From positions 1 to 35,303 of the forward strand of contig NZ_JAELTU010000072.1 in NCBI RefSeq assembly GCF_016429015.1: 35,303 nt of DNA, read 5' to 3'. The notes beneath the pieces were generated by a model. It had not been told where the DNA came from. It worked only from the letters and a program-made list of their open reading frames with translations, and did not search any database. The first letter of the stretch is position 1, and the number at the start of each line of letters is the position of its first letter. The position numbers were made by a program, and so were the translations under genes. This stretch comes from Rhizobium sp. ASV20. GTDB lineage: Bacteria; Pseudomonadota; Alphaproteobacteria; Rhizobiales; Rhizobiaceae. This document shows, in pieces, positions 15,856 through 24,371 of this stretch.

Positions 15856-18800
15856 CAGAAGCGGACGTTGAGCTTGGCGTCGATGCCGTTCTGGCTCGAA
15901 CCGGAGCCAAACTGGCCGGTGTAGGAAAAGCCGAGATTTGCGTTCTTGCTGAGCGCAAAATCGAGGCCGGCTTCGATGATCGCGGCATCCTCAGCAATCG
16001 GCGTGCCGGCAACCGAGAATGCATTGCCCATCGAAAAGCCCAGTGTGGAATGCGGCGTTGTTCCGCCATAGGCATGTTGCCAACCCACCATGCCACGCAT
16101 CTTCGTATCGATGCCGCCAATGGCCAAAGCCGTGGACGCGCGCAATCCGAGGGTGGTGAATGTCGTGTCGCTCGTATCGCTGCTGCTGGCAAGCGCCGCG
16201 GCAGCACCCCGTTCGACGAAGCTGTCGGTGTGAAGGCTGACATAGGAGAGATTGGCAAATGGCTCCAGAGCGACAGGCGATAGGTCGATGCGGTAGCCGA
16301 GTTCGCCAAATGCCTGGAAGGTGCCTGCATCGTAGTCGGCCTTCAGCCGATCCTTAAAGCCCGGAAAAGCAACCGTTCGGCTCGTATCGATGGAGTGCCA
16401 GGTGTAGGCGACACCCGACCGCAAGGCGACGTCACCCCAGCGGCCACCGCCGTAGATACCGAGGTGGTAGTTGTCGCTGCTACCCTGGGACAGGCGGCTG
16501 TCGACATCGAAGTTGGACCGGCTGTAGCCGGCCAGTATGCCGATCCGGGCGCTATCTGCGACCGCAGCGTCGAACCCTGTGACGAAGCCGCCTGCAGACT
16601 GGTCGAGGCGGCCGGTATTTCCGTTGCCTGCCGTGCTGCTCCACGAGCCGAATGCCTGGCCCCAGCCGACAATCGGTTGCGGTTCGACCGTCGCTGCCGC
16701 AATCGCACCAGCTGCGGCGGTCGCAGCGGGCTTGTCGTCGGGACCATAGGCGAGAATGGGAACCCTGGTCGCTGCGACATCGTCGAATGCGGCGCGGATA
16801 CGATCGTTGACGGCGTTGCGCAGCAGACTGCTGTCGTTGACCAGAGCGGTTTTCGCCGCGGCATGAACTTCACCGGACAGCAGGCCGAAGGCACCCCGGG
16901 CTTCGTTGCCATCAAGCAGCAGCAACGCATTGTAGAGCCCGAGCGACGGGCCGCTCTGGCTGAGCGTATTCAGCGCCAGTGCGACGTTCCGCTGGTTGGT
17001 TGTTGCCGTCACGCCTTCGAAGACGCCTGGCGCGGGTTTGCCCGAATTGGGATTTTCTCCGGTATTGGGGTTGGGTTCATTGGGCTTCGGTTCTTGCGGT
17101 TTGGGCTCGTTGGGGTTCGGTCCCGTATTCTTGAGCGCGATCTTGAGGTCGACCTGCTTTTCCTTCTGGGCGAGCGATACGTCGAGAAAAGCCGATTTGG
17201 AGACGGCTTGGGCGAATTGTCCTTCGATGCCGCGCTCGGCGGTCAGGATCGTATAGGTCTGTCCGTTCTGGTAGCTAGTGGCCGCGTCGAGTGCTGTAAC
17301 GCGGACATCGACGCCGCTGCGGATGGTCGCGATGCCACTGCTTGCAACGCCACCCTCGATGGTTCTGACATCGATCCTGTCGGAGATGCCGTTGCCGGCA
17401 ACATCCGCCTCGTAGATCGACCCGACGGCCATCTCAAGCTCTCCGGCAATCGTCAGGACACCAGTCGAATTATTGCCGGGTGCGATGATCGCCTTGGTGT
17501 CAACGTAGGTATCGCCGATAGTGCCGGAGCCGCCGAGGCGACCGAAAGCCGTCGAATTCGGATTGGTGGCTCGATTCAGGTTCTCCCCCCAGACCATGAC
17601 GGAATTGGTGTAGGTTTTCCCACCGAATGCGTTTGTTTGAATTCGCCCCGCTTCGCCATCGACGATCAGGGTTCCGTCCTTCACGTCGAATTTCGTCGTG
17701 CTGTAGCGCAGTCTGTCGTTCGCGTTGCCGTCATTGTCGGCTGTATCGAGATTGCCTTTCAGTACCAGCTTGCCGCCGGCCACATTCACCTTGCCATTGA
17801 ATTTCGTCAGATCGCCGCTGAGGATCGTCTCGCCGGCAAACGTATTGATCGTGCCCTTGCCGCCGATCGTATTGGCAAAATCATATGCGCTATTCGTGTG
17901 ATTGAAATTGAGGTTGCCGTCGCCCTTGCCGAAACTGATGCCAGCCGAGGGCGAAACCGTTCCTGCCCCTTGCGCCGCAAGTGCCGTTACCCCGCCCACG
18001 CGCGAATGCTCGACCTTGCCACCGATGGTCAGGCTTCCCATGCCTTCCTGGATGAAATTGCCGCTGCCGGAGATGATGATGTTGCCGGCGGAAAGCTTGG
18101 CGCCATTGGCGATCGAGAGATTGACGCTCCCTTCCTCGCCGATCGTCAGTTTGTCGTTGACCTTGAACTCGCTGCCGGCGCCGTCGACGGCCATGGTGAT
18201 GAGGTCGACGCTTTCCTGTTCCTGAAGGGTAGCCGTGCCGGTGGAAACGACTGCGCCGTTCTCGATCAGAAAAGTATCGCCGATCATGAAGTCGCCACTG
18301 TTGATCCAGCGCGAGTTCTGGCCGCTGACGGAGACTTTACCGTTTTCGAACGCCACTTGCTTCGAATTGATCAAACCGCCGTCCTCAATGACGATCTCGC
18401 CATTGTTGTTCGACAGAGCGCCAACGCTCACCCCGAGATAGTCGGTGGTGAGTGTGGAACCTGAGCCGCGAACTGTGAGCTTTCCGTCGCTTTCCATCAG
18501 GCTGCCGATATAGACGTCGCCGCTCGATACCCTGCCGCCATTCTCGATGGTCAGCGTCGCCTTGCCGCCGTAGATGCCGGTACCGAAACCGCCGACATAC
18601 AGCTGGCGTGAAGCGCGCGGATCGGGGTTGACGATATCCCAGCTTGAACCAGGCCCGGAAACGACGACTGCGCCGACAGAGCCTCTGCTGTCGGCGATGT
18701 AGCCGGCCGTGCTCTTGACATTGGCCCCGTCCTTGATCGTCAGGGTCGCCCCTGCCGCATCGCCGCGCACGACGAGCAGATCGTTGATCGTATGATCCTG

Positions 18801-18989
18801 ATCCCAGCTCGTATCGGTGTTCACCAGCAGTCCAGCGGCATTAGCCGTCTGTGAAACGATCGGGGTCCCTGCGAGCATCAGGGAAATGATGCCGACACGA
18901 GCGAGCATGGTTGAACTCAAGAGGTGTGTCCGCAATCCGTCCGCATGGTTGTCGATAGTCAATGTCTGCCCCTTTCCATTTGCAATCAT
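15855..18989 (-). CDS. Type Va autotransporter with beta-helix passenger
   Basis: A 1044-residue outer-membrane/secreted protein. Residues 1-51 form an extended signal peptide (a long polar start, then ARVGIISLMLAGTPIVSQTANA). From about 52 to 615 the passenger is made of Gly/Asn/Ser-rich strand repeats (LTIENGGRVSSGDVYIGS, LTVRGSGSTLTTDYLGVS, IVIEDGGLINSKQV) with the autotransporter-associated beta-strand pattern, expected to form a beta-helix. A Pro/Asn/Glu-rich linker lies at about 618-650. An inner segment (about 660-770) leads to the C-terminal barrel domain (about 772-1044, starting GWGQAFGSW and ending in LNVRF with a terminal Phe, the usual outer-membrane signal). No protease or lipase motif was seen, so adhesin is the best guess. 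It is divergent from the LytS/LytTR pair. Confidence 0.9.
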   Translation of the reverse strand: MIANGKGQTLTIDNHADGLRTHLLSSTMLARVGIISLMLAGTPIVSQTANAAGLLVNTDTSWDQDHTINDLLVVRGDAAGATLTIKDGANVKSTAGYIADSRGSVGAVVVSGPGSSWDIVNPDPRASRQLYVGGFGTGIYGGKATLTIENGGRVSSGDVYIGSLMESDGKLTVRGSGSTLTTDYLGVSVGALSNNNGEIVIEDGGLINSKQVAFENGKVSVSGQNSRWINSGDFMIGDTFLIENGAVVSTGTATLQEQESVDLITMAVDGAGSEFKVNDKLTIGEEGSVNLSIANGAKLSAGNIIISGSGNFIQEGMGSLTIGGKVEHSRVGGVTALAAQGAGTVSPSAGISFGKGDGNLNFNHTNSAYDFANTIGGKGTINTFAGETILSGDLTKFNGKVNVAGGKLVLKGNLDTADNDGNANDRLRYSTTKFDVKDGTLIVDGEAGRIQTNAFGGKTYTNSVMVWGENLNRATNPNSTAFGRLGGSGTIGDTYVDTKAIIAPGNNSTGVLTIAGELEMAVGSIYEADVAGNGISDRIDVRTIEGGVASSGIATIRSGVDVRVTALDAATSYQNGQTYTILTAERGIEGQFAQAVSKSAFLDVSLAQKEKQVDLKIALKNTGPNPNEPKPQEPKPNEPNPNTGENPNSGKPAPGVFEGVTATTNQRNVALALNTLSQSGPSLGLYNALLLLDGNEARGAFGLLSGEVHAAAKTALVNDSSLLRNAVNDRIRAAFDDVAATRVPILAYGPDDKPAATAAAGAIAAATVEPQPIVGWGQAFGSWSSTAGNGNTGRLDQSAGGFVTGFDAAVADSARIGILAGYSRSNFDVDSRLSQGSSDNYHLGIYGGGRWGDVALRSGVAYTWHSIDTSRTVAFPGFKDRLKADYDAGTFQAFGELGYRIDLSPVALEPFANLSYVSLHTDSFVERGAAAALASSSDTSDTTFTTLGLRASTALAIGGIDTKMRGMVGWQHAYGGTTPHSTLGFSMGNAFSVAGTPIAEDAAIIEAGLDFALSKNANLGFSYTGQFGSGSSQNGIDAKLNVRF

Positions 18990-19115
18990 CTGCGCAGTCC
19001 TCGCGCTCGCCGCCAGGGGAGGCGCGGGTCATGGGGCGCTATACCAAGGCGCAGAAGCAGGAGAATTCGGCTTTCTGCCAACGACAGATTGCAGCTGCGA
19101 AGGGCTGTAACTTTC

Positions 19116-19146
19116 TACGAACTGCTTGATTTTGCCGACGAACGGC
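19116..19146 (-). promoter_or_regulatory. Tandem LytTR-type binding site upstream of the autotransporter
   Basis: On the minus strand, GCCGTTCGT (19146-19138) and GCAGTTCGT (19125-19117) are direct repeats with a 12-bp spacer, 21 bp start to start. That is the geometry recalled for LytTR-domain regulators, two 9-bp direct repeats of roughly [TA][AC][CA]GTTN[AG][TG] separated by 12-13 bp; each copy fits 8 of 9 positions. CCGTTCGTC (19145-19137) also equals the published AlgR box as I remember it. It lies in the 194-bp gap between the autotransporter and the LytTR regulator's own operon. Confidence 0.7.
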
Positions 19147-19183
19147 AATCGACAACCGGTCTTGGCTGAAGGATAAATACGGC

Positions 19184-20278
19184 ATGAAACCAAAGGATGC
19201 AGCGGAATCATCGGACGAAGCCGCCCATGTCGCCAGCGTGCTGCGCGCCACGCTCTGGCTCGTCCTGCTCTATTGGTTTGTCGAGTTCATCGTCAGCAGC
19301 GTCATGTGGGGAATACTCGGGACCGACCCCATCATGTCCGCGCCGGGAAAGCTGCTGCTGATGCTTTGCAGCATGGTGTCTTCCTGCGGCATCTCCGCGG
19401 CCCTGTTTCGCGTCCGCCACTGGCACATCGCAGCCAAGATCGTCGTCGGTTTTTCCACTTCGCTACTGGCGGCCTTTGCCAATGCTGGCATCGATTTCCT
19501 GATCTACCTCCTGTTCGTTCGCCCGGATCCGATTGCTGTGAATTGGACTAATGTCGGATACACGCTCATCTACGGTATGGCCGTTTTCCTGGGTTGGTCG
19601 TTCTTTTTCGTCGCGCTGCTTTACAGCTTCGAGTTGCGCGAGCGTGAGCGACGTCTTGCGATCAGCCGGGAGGAGGCTCTTTCGGCGCAGATGCGTGCGC
19701 TGCGTTATCAGGTCAATCCGCATTTTCTGTTCAATACGCTGAATTCCATCGCCGGCCTGATCGAAGAAGGCTCGAGCGTCGCGGCGGGGCGAATGGTTAT
19801 GTCGCTATCCAACTTTCTGCGCACGACATTGGAGCTTGACCCTCTGCAGGACGTCCGGCTTGCGGATGAGCTCGCGCTGCAGGCTGGTTATCTTCACATC
19901 GAGGGCGAACGTTATTCCGACCGCATGACCTTGCAGATCGATATCGCCAGCGGACTTGAGGACGCTCTGGTGCCAAGCCTGATCCTGCAGCCGCTGATCG
20001 AGAATGCCGTCAAGCATGGCGTCGGCCGCTCATCGCATAAGGTGGAGATCGTAATCAGCGCATCGATAACGGGGTCTGCACTGGAGGTTTCAGTTGAAAA
20101 CGATACAGCCGTCGAGGTGGGCGGCCAGAACCGCCGCTCCCACAGCACGGGTGTCGGTCTGCGAAATGTGGCCGATCGCGTTGCATCGCGGTTTCCCGGC
20201 GTTGGCGGCCTGGTCGCGGGGCTGGTGTCGCCGCAGCGTTTCAGAGCCACGATCACGATGCCGCTGAGGCTGGCATGA
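19184..20278 (+). CDS. LytS/AlgZ-type sensor histidine kinase
   Basis: A 364-residue inner-membrane kinase. Four hydrophobic segments lie between residues about 20 and 150; a short linker (FELRERERRLAISREEALSAQ) follows. The His_kinase domain has phospho-acceptor His180 in QVNPHFLFNTLNSI, the N-box ENAVKHGVG and a G-box STGVGLRNVADR, typical of the LytS/YehU/AlgZ class that pairs with LytTR regulators. There is no large periplasmic sensor domain, so the signal is probably sensed in or at the membrane. The start ATG 19184 has AAGGA 10 bp upstream. Its stop overlaps the response-regulator start (ATGA at 20275). Confidence 0.9.
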   Translation: MKPKDAAESSDEAAHVASVLRATLWLVLLYWFVEFIVSSVMWGILGTDPIMSAPGKLLLMLCSMVSSCGISAALFRVRHWHIAAKIVVGFSTSLLAAFANAGIDFLIYLLFVRPDPIAVNWTNVGYTLIYGMAVFLGWSFFFVALLYSFELRERERRLAISREEALSAQMRALRYQVNPHFLFNTLNSIAGLIEEGSSVAAGRMVMSLSNFLRTTLELDPLQDVRLADELALQAGYLHIEGERYSDRMTLQIDIASGLEDALVPSLILQPLIENAVKHGVGRSSHKVEIVISASITGSALEVSVENDTAVEVGGQNRRSHSTGVGLRNVADRVASRFPGVGGLVAGLVSPQRFRATITMPLRLA

Positions 20279-21084
20279 CCGATGCGCGTATGAGGCCTTT
20301 GTCTGTCCTTGTCATAGATGACGAGCCGCTCGCCAGACGACGACTGGTTCGTCTGATCGGCCAGACCGCCGATGCGGAGGTGGTGGGGGAGGCTGGCAAT
20401 GTCCAGCAGGCTTTCCTGCTGATCGCGGAGATCGAGCCGGATGTCGTTCTCCTCGATATCCAGATGCCCGGCGGCACGGGTTTCGATATCATCGAGCGGC
20501 TTGATGGTAACGTGCCCGCCGTGATTTTCGTGACCGCTTTCGACCATTATGCCCTCCAGGCTTTCGGGGCCGCTGCGGTCGACTATCTCACCAAGCCGAT
20601 CGAGCCGGGTCGCCTGTTTGCAGCACTCGAAAGGGCGCGATTGGCGGTCGCGGCGCGAACGAGTGCTGAACGCATCGCTGAGCTCAGCGAGACCGTACAA
20701 TCGCTTCGGCAGGCGCTACGCAAGCATGAGACGCAGGCGGCGGATCTCTGGATCAAGTCGAGAGGCGAGTTCATTCGGATCGGGCTGGATCGGGTCGTGC
20801 GGTTCCAGGCGGAGCGCGACTATGTTCGCATCCACATAGACGGCAGAACCTACCTGCATCACGAAAGCCTGTCCTCCCTCGAAAGACGTCTCGATGCGAA
20901 GGAGTTTCTTCGGCTTCATCGTAGCTCGATCGTCCGCCGCGACTGTATTATCGGTTTCAAGCAAGCATCCTTTGCGACGCTGGTGGCGATGCTATCGGAC
21001 GGTAGCGAAATCCGGGTTGGGCGAACCTATTCCCAATCCGTTCGTTCCATGACCGGAGAGCGACCCTTTCCGCCGTCGAACTGA
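20275..21084 (+). CDS. LytTR-family response regulator
   Basis: A 269-residue DNA-binding regulator. The receiver domain (about 8-125) has the acidic pair Asp15/Asp16 in VIDDEP, phospho-acceptor Asp61 in VLLDIQMPG, the Thr of VTAFD and the Lys of LTKPI. A linker with likely coiled coil (RIAELSETVQSLRQAL) joins a LytTR DNA-binding domain at about 158-260 (RVVRFQAERDYVRIH, LERRLDAKEFLRLHRSSIVRRDCI). It overlaps the kinase gene by 4 bp. The nearest target is the divergent autotransporter/ialB operon, whose upstream region carries a matching tandem site. Confidence 0.92.
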   Translation: MTDARMRPLSVLVIDDEPLARRRLVRLIGQTADAEVVGEAGNVQQAFLLIAEIEPDVVLLDIQMPGGTGFDIIERLDGNVPAVIFVTAFDHYALQAFGAAAVDYLTKPIEPGRLFAALERARLAVAARTSAERIAELSETVQSLRQALRKHETQAADLWIKSRGEFIRIGLDRVVRFQAERDYVRIHIDGRTYLHHESLSSLERRLDAKEFLRLHRSSIVRRDCIIGFKQASFATLVAMLSDGSEIRVGRTYSQSVRSMTGERPFPPSN

Positions 21085-21249
21085 CCTGCCGCATCGCCGC
21101 CAGTCTGAACAGCCGCTGGTGCAGTCGTTGAAACGGATCGCGGCCGGAATGAAGGTTCCTGCCAACTATGTCCGCGCAATCATTTGCAAGCTGCTGAGCG
21201 CGACCGTCTTCGCCATGTAGGCGGAGCCCGTGTCTCCACAAAAGCAAAA

Positions 21250-21280
21250 GCGGTCCAGTCTAGGGAAAAAACTGGGCCGC
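21250..21280. terminator. Probable bidirectional terminator after the LytTR gene
   Basis: GCGGTCCAGT (21250-21259) pairs with ACTGGGCCGC (21271-21280) at 9 Watson-Crick positions plus one G-T, with an 11-nt A-rich loop. On the plus strand CTTTCGCT follows; on the minus strand GCTTTTGCTTTTG follows, a fair T-rich tail. It lies 165 bp past the response-regulator stop. Confidence 0.55.
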
Positions 21281-21318
21281 CTTTCGCTGGACTGGAGGTC
21301 AATCTAATTCAGCACCCT

Positions 21319-21341
21319 AATGATAAGATCGACTTATCATT
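21319..21341. promoter_or_regulatory. Inverted repeat AATGATAAG / CTTATCATT
   Basis: Exact 9-bp arms (21319-21327 and 21333-21341) around ATCGA. The AT-rich arms without a T-run look more like an operator for a dimeric repressor than a terminator. It is about 300 bp upstream of the DoxX-family gene. The regulator is unknown. Confidence 0.45.
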
Positions 21342-21472
21342 TGTCAACCACTAAAATCGGCACGGATTCGCCCCTGGATTCGACATGGCAGACGCCTTCC
21401 ATATCGATGTGGAATCGAGGTGTTGACGACGCCTACTGGGAACCCGCCGCCGGCGCGATGGCCCTTGAGAAC

Positions 21473-21494
21473 TTGACAGAATTTGTTCTGTCGA
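21473..21494 (+). promoter_or_regulatory. TTGACA promoter element within an inverted repeat
   Basis: GACAGAA (21475-21481) and TTCTGTC (21486-21492) are exact arms around a 4-nt centre, flanked by a further T-A pair outside. The left arm overlaps TTGACA (21473-21478), a consensus -35 hexamer, which is how TetR-type repressor sites often lie; no clear -10 is seen 16-18 bp on. It is the nearest likely promoter and operator for the DoxX-family gene, 145 bp downstream. Confidence 0.45.
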
Positions 21495-21638
21495 CCTGAG
21501 ACGGCGAGACAACGAGCGGGTTGGCGGATCTGCAAAGAGCGTTTGTGCGGTCTGCAAAAAAAATCGCGTCCTGGATGTCGGAACCGCTCTTTCTCCGCCG
21601 TCCTTGCAGCATCAACTGCTTCAATTGGGAGGAATATC

Positions 21639-22061
21639 GTGGAAAACGCTCAATCGGCTTGGCAGACTGCCGCCATTCTCATCGCTCGCCTGATCTTTGC
21701 CGCCGTCTTTCTGATGGCGGTCTCGTTCAAGTTCATGGATATGGGTGCGACTGCCGGCTACATCGCCGCTGCAGGCTTTCCATTCCCGCTGTTTCTGGCC
21801 TGGTGTGCTGCGATCCTGGAGGTATTGCTGGTCGCTGCGTTCCTCTCCGGGGCTTTCTTCACTCCAGCAGCGATTGTTGCGGCCGTTTATGTGGTCTTTC
21901 TCGGCTTTTCTTTTCACGGTCCTGCACGGTGGGCTGCCAACCAAGCGGAGTTCGGCTTCTTCGTCGACCACTTCACCTTCCTGGCGGGACTGTTCTTTGC
22001 CGCCGTACATGGGCCGGGCAAAGTGCTTGCACTCAGGATGACTTGGCCAGCCAGCGCGTGA
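21639..22061 (+). CDS. DoxX-family membrane protein
   Basis: A 140-residue inner-membrane protein with four hydrophobic helices (about 10-30, 45-65, 70-92 and 110-130). RLIFAAVFLMAVSFKFMD and GFPFPLFLAWCAAILEVLLVAAFLSG match the DoxX/DoxD pattern, in which a small four-helix protein is linked to redox or stress functions. GTG 21639 is chosen because TTGGGAGGA ends 5 bp upstream and the first helix then starts at residue about 10; the open frame reaches back to 21483 but that part is basic and unlike the family. It stands alone, convergent with the amino acid transporter genes. The substrate or partner cannot be told. Confidence 0.83.
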   Translation: MENAQSAWQTAAILIARLIFAAVFLMAVSFKFMDMGATAGYIAAAGFPFPLFLAWCAAILEVLLVAAFLSGAFFTPAAIVAAVYVVFLGFSFHGPARWAANQAEFGFFVDHFTFLAGLFFAAVHGPGKVLALRMTWPASA

Positions 22062-22097
22062 GCGTGTGGGTTGCGCCGGCAGGCGCCGTTTCCGGTG

Positions 22098-23168
22098 CTA
22101 ATGCGCTTTTTCGGTAGCGAGCCGGCGTTCCAGCCACAAACTATACCGGGAGGCGGCAAAGCTGATCGCGAAATAAATCGCGCCGGTAAATACGTAGGCT
22201 TCGGTGTAATAGCCGAGCCATGATGGATCGGTTGCCGCGATCTTGCCGGTGTTCAACAGATCCGAGATGCCGATGACGGCCAGCAGTGACGTGCTGAGCA
22301 AGATGCCGATCGAGAGATTGACGATGGCAGGAATGACCGCCCGTAAAGCCTGCGGGAGAACGATAAGCTGCGTCGTGCGCCAATAGCCAAGACCCAGGGA
22401 GTAAGCGGCTTCGATCTGGCCCGAAGGGATCGATTGCAAGCCTGCCCGGATGACTTCCGCAAGATAGGCGGAGACGAACAGCGTGATGCCGATCTGAGCC
22501 CGCAGCAGCTTATCGAGCAATGCCCCATTCGGCAAAGCCATCGGCAGGATCAACATGGCAACGTATAGAACGGCAATGAGGGGGATACCTCGCAAGCACT
22601 CGATGAACGTCACTGCAAGCACGCGCAGGATGCCCATTGACGAACGGCGCGCCAAGGCCAGAAGCAGCGCCACGGGAAACGCAGTTGCAAGACCGATGAC
22701 CGATACAAGGAGGGTGATCGGCAGCCCACCCCACTGATTGGTCGGTACGGGCGGCGAAACAACAATCCCCGCCATGAGAAGCCAGACCAGCACGAGCGCA
22801 ATCGGCCAGAATATCAGCAGCTTGAAACCCCAGGATCTCGGGTCGGCCGATATGAAAAGCAACACAAGAATACAGACGATCGCGAGCGCGGGGCGCCACT
22901 GCAATACGGGGGGATAGAATCCAAAGACGATGAAGCGGAACTTCGCGACGATGAATGCCCAGCAGGCGCCGGCGCCTTCGACGCTGCAGTCGCTGCCGGT
23001 TCCGCTCCAGATCGCGGCGCTACCCGCCCAGCGCAGGAGAGGAGCTGTCATCCAAAGCAGGATTGCGAGGCTGATGATCGTTATGATGGCGTTCGGCCAG
23101 TTGTCGAAGAGACCTTTCGAAATCTGACGTCGACGCCGTCGGGAGAGACTGATCTGCAGTTCACTCAT
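22098..23168 (-). CDS. aapM: General L-amino acid ABC transporter permease (AapM-like)
   Basis: A 356-residue inner-membrane permease. Start ATG 23168 overlaps the stop of the upstream permease (ATGA), and a longer open frame beyond it is spurious. The long N-terminal part with several helices, then the polar-amino-acid permease domain carrying the EAA loop (AGLQSIPSGQIEAAYSLGLG, LPQALRAVIP), is as in AapM of Rhizobium. It would pair with AapQ to form the channel. The C-terminus (SRYSLWLERRLATEKAH) looks complete. The aapP ATPase gene expected next is not there: only 36 bp separate this stop from the convergent DoxX-family gene. Confidence 0.9.
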   Translation of the reverse strand: MSELQISLSRRRRRQISKGLFDNWPNAIITIISLAILLWMTAPLLRWAGSAAIWSGTGSDCSVEGAGACWAFIVAKFRFIVFGFYPPVLQWRPALAIVCILVLLFISADPRSWGFKLLIFWPIALVLVWLLMAGIVVSPPVPTNQWGGLPITLLVSVIGLATAFPVALLLALARRSSMGILRVLAVTFIECLRGIPLIAVLYVAMLILPMALPNGALLDKLLRAQIGITLFVSAYLAEVIRAGLQSIPSGQIEAAYSLGLGYWRTTQLIVLPQALRAVIPAIVNLSIGILLSTSLLAVIGISDLLNTGKIAATDPSWLGYYTEAYVFTGAIYFAISFAASRYSLWLERRLATEKAH

Positions 23169-24361
23169 TGACGCCGGCTCCCTCTCAGCGTGATGCGCCT
23201 GTTGAAGAGATTCATGGCGAGAGAGACGATCAGGTTGAGTGTCAGATAAGCCCCCGCGATAATCGTAATCGCCTCGAGCGTCTGTCCGGTGGTATTGGCA
23301 GTCGTGTTGCCGACGTTCACCAGATCCGGATAACCGATCGCAACGGCGAGGCTGGAATTCTTCGTCAGATCGAGATAGCTCGACGTCATCAGCGGCGTTA
23401 TCACCCGCAATGCCTGTGGGAGCACGACCAGGCGCATGATGTGGCCGGGGCGCAGACCCAGTGAGCGAGCTGCTTCCCATTGTCCGCTCTGCACCGATTG
23501 GATCCCGCCGCGCACGATCTCGGCAATGGTTGCCGCCGAATTGAAAACCAGACCGGCAAGCAGGCCAGCAAATTCAGGGCTTAGCGACAGACCGCCTGAA
23601 ATGTTGAAGCCGCCTTTGATCGGCAGGTCGAGATCGACGCCGCCTCCCGTAAGCCAAAAGGCCGCCGCTGCGGCAATGATGGCCGCCAGACCGATCTGGG
23701 TGGCATAGAAGGGACGGCCGAGAAGCAGACGCCGCAATGTAACGGCTACGGCAAGTCCGCAGAACAAGGCGAGCCCGATGCTTGTGACGGGCGAATTTCC
23801 GGCAAGCACGAGCTTTGGAATATAGACGCCGCGATTGCTGAGATAGGCGCCGGCTATTTCTGTTGCGTGCCGGGCGGCAGGAAGGTTGTGAAAGATCGCG
23901 CTCCAGAGGAAGAGCTGCAGCAGGAGCGGCGTGTTACGGAAGATCTCGACATAACAGCGAACGAACGACGTCAGGATGAGGTTGCGGGTCATCTGCGCAA
24001 CGCCGAGCGCGGTGCCAAGCACCGTCGCGATGATGCAGCCAACGAAGGCGACGTAGATCGTGTTGACTAGTCCTACGAGCAGCGCCCGCCCATAGTTGTC
24101 CGACGACGAATAGGCGATCAGGCTCTCGCCGATTTCAAAGTTTGCCCTTTGCGACAGGAAGGCGAAGCCGGGTTCGATGCCGAGCCGATGCATGGTGGCG
24201 ATGATGTTGACGCCGAAATACCAGAGCAATACGCCCAAGGCGAACAGGACCGCCGCCTGCGCTACGGACGCGGGACCAAGCCAGAGGCGAACACGATGAA
24301 GGGGGCCGGGCTTCGAAAAGCCCGACCCCGAGTGACGAGAATGCATCTGCAACTGATCCAT
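23165..24361 (-). CDS. aapQ: General L-amino acid ABC transporter permease (AapQ-like)
   Basis: A 398-residue inner-membrane permease with an N-terminal cytoplasmic tail, about eight helices and the conserved cytoplasmic EAA loop near the C-terminus (IQSVQSGQWEAARSLGLRPG, then LPQALRVITP). The RNTPLLLQLFLW segment is typical of the polar-amino-acid (HisM/GlnP) permease family, and the large insert between helices (residues about 155-245) is the AapQ signature. It lies 10 bp after the binding-protein gene and overlaps the next permease by 4 bp, so the three are one transcript. Confidence 0.92.
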   Translation of the reverse strand: MDQLQMHSRHSGSGFSKPGPLHRVRLWLGPASVAQAAVLFALGVLLWYFGVNIIATMHRLGIEPGFAFLSQRANFEIGESLIAYSSSDNYGRALLVGLVNTIYVAFVGCIIATVLGTALGVAQMTRNLILTSFVRCYVEIFRNTPLLLQLFLWSAIFHNLPAARHATEIAGAYLSNRGVYIPKLVLAGNSPVTSIGLALFCGLAVAVTLRRLLLGRPFYATQIGLAAIIAAAAAFWLTGGGVDLDLPIKGGFNISGGLSLSPEFAGLLAGLVFNSAATIAEIVRGGIQSVQSGQWEAARSLGLRPGHIMRLVVLPQALRVITPLMTSSYLDLTKNSSLAVAIGYPDLVNVGNTTANTTGQTLEAITIIAGAYLTLNLIVSLAMNLFNRRITLRGSRRQ

Positions 24362-24371
24362 CGAACCCGTC

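Larger units (their letters stand above)
21085..21638. other. 554-bp region without a gene; three inverted repeats
   Basis: Between the LytTR gene and the DoxX-family gene. A terminator-like hairpin (21250-21280) and two operator-like inverted repeats (21319-21341 and 21475-21492) are listed separately. Open frames in it are short, overlap repeats and show no known motif. Base composition shifts from coding-like (to about 21240) to AT-richer, so the first 150 bp could be the worn end of an old gene. Confidence 0.6.

Noticed and set aside
16395..18464. 689-codon plus-strand open frame
   Set aside because: It lies fully antisense inside the autotransporter, has no ribosome site or known motif, and is the usual mirror frame of a high-GC gene.
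21085..21219. Short plus-strand frame after the LytTR gene (ends ICKLLSATVFAM)
   Set aside because: No start codon with a ribosome site and no recognisable family; at most a worn gene remnant.
21321..21339. Iron-responsive (RirA) box, TGA-N9-TCA
   Set aside because: The outer triplets of this repeat are 13 bp apart rather than 9, so it does not fit.
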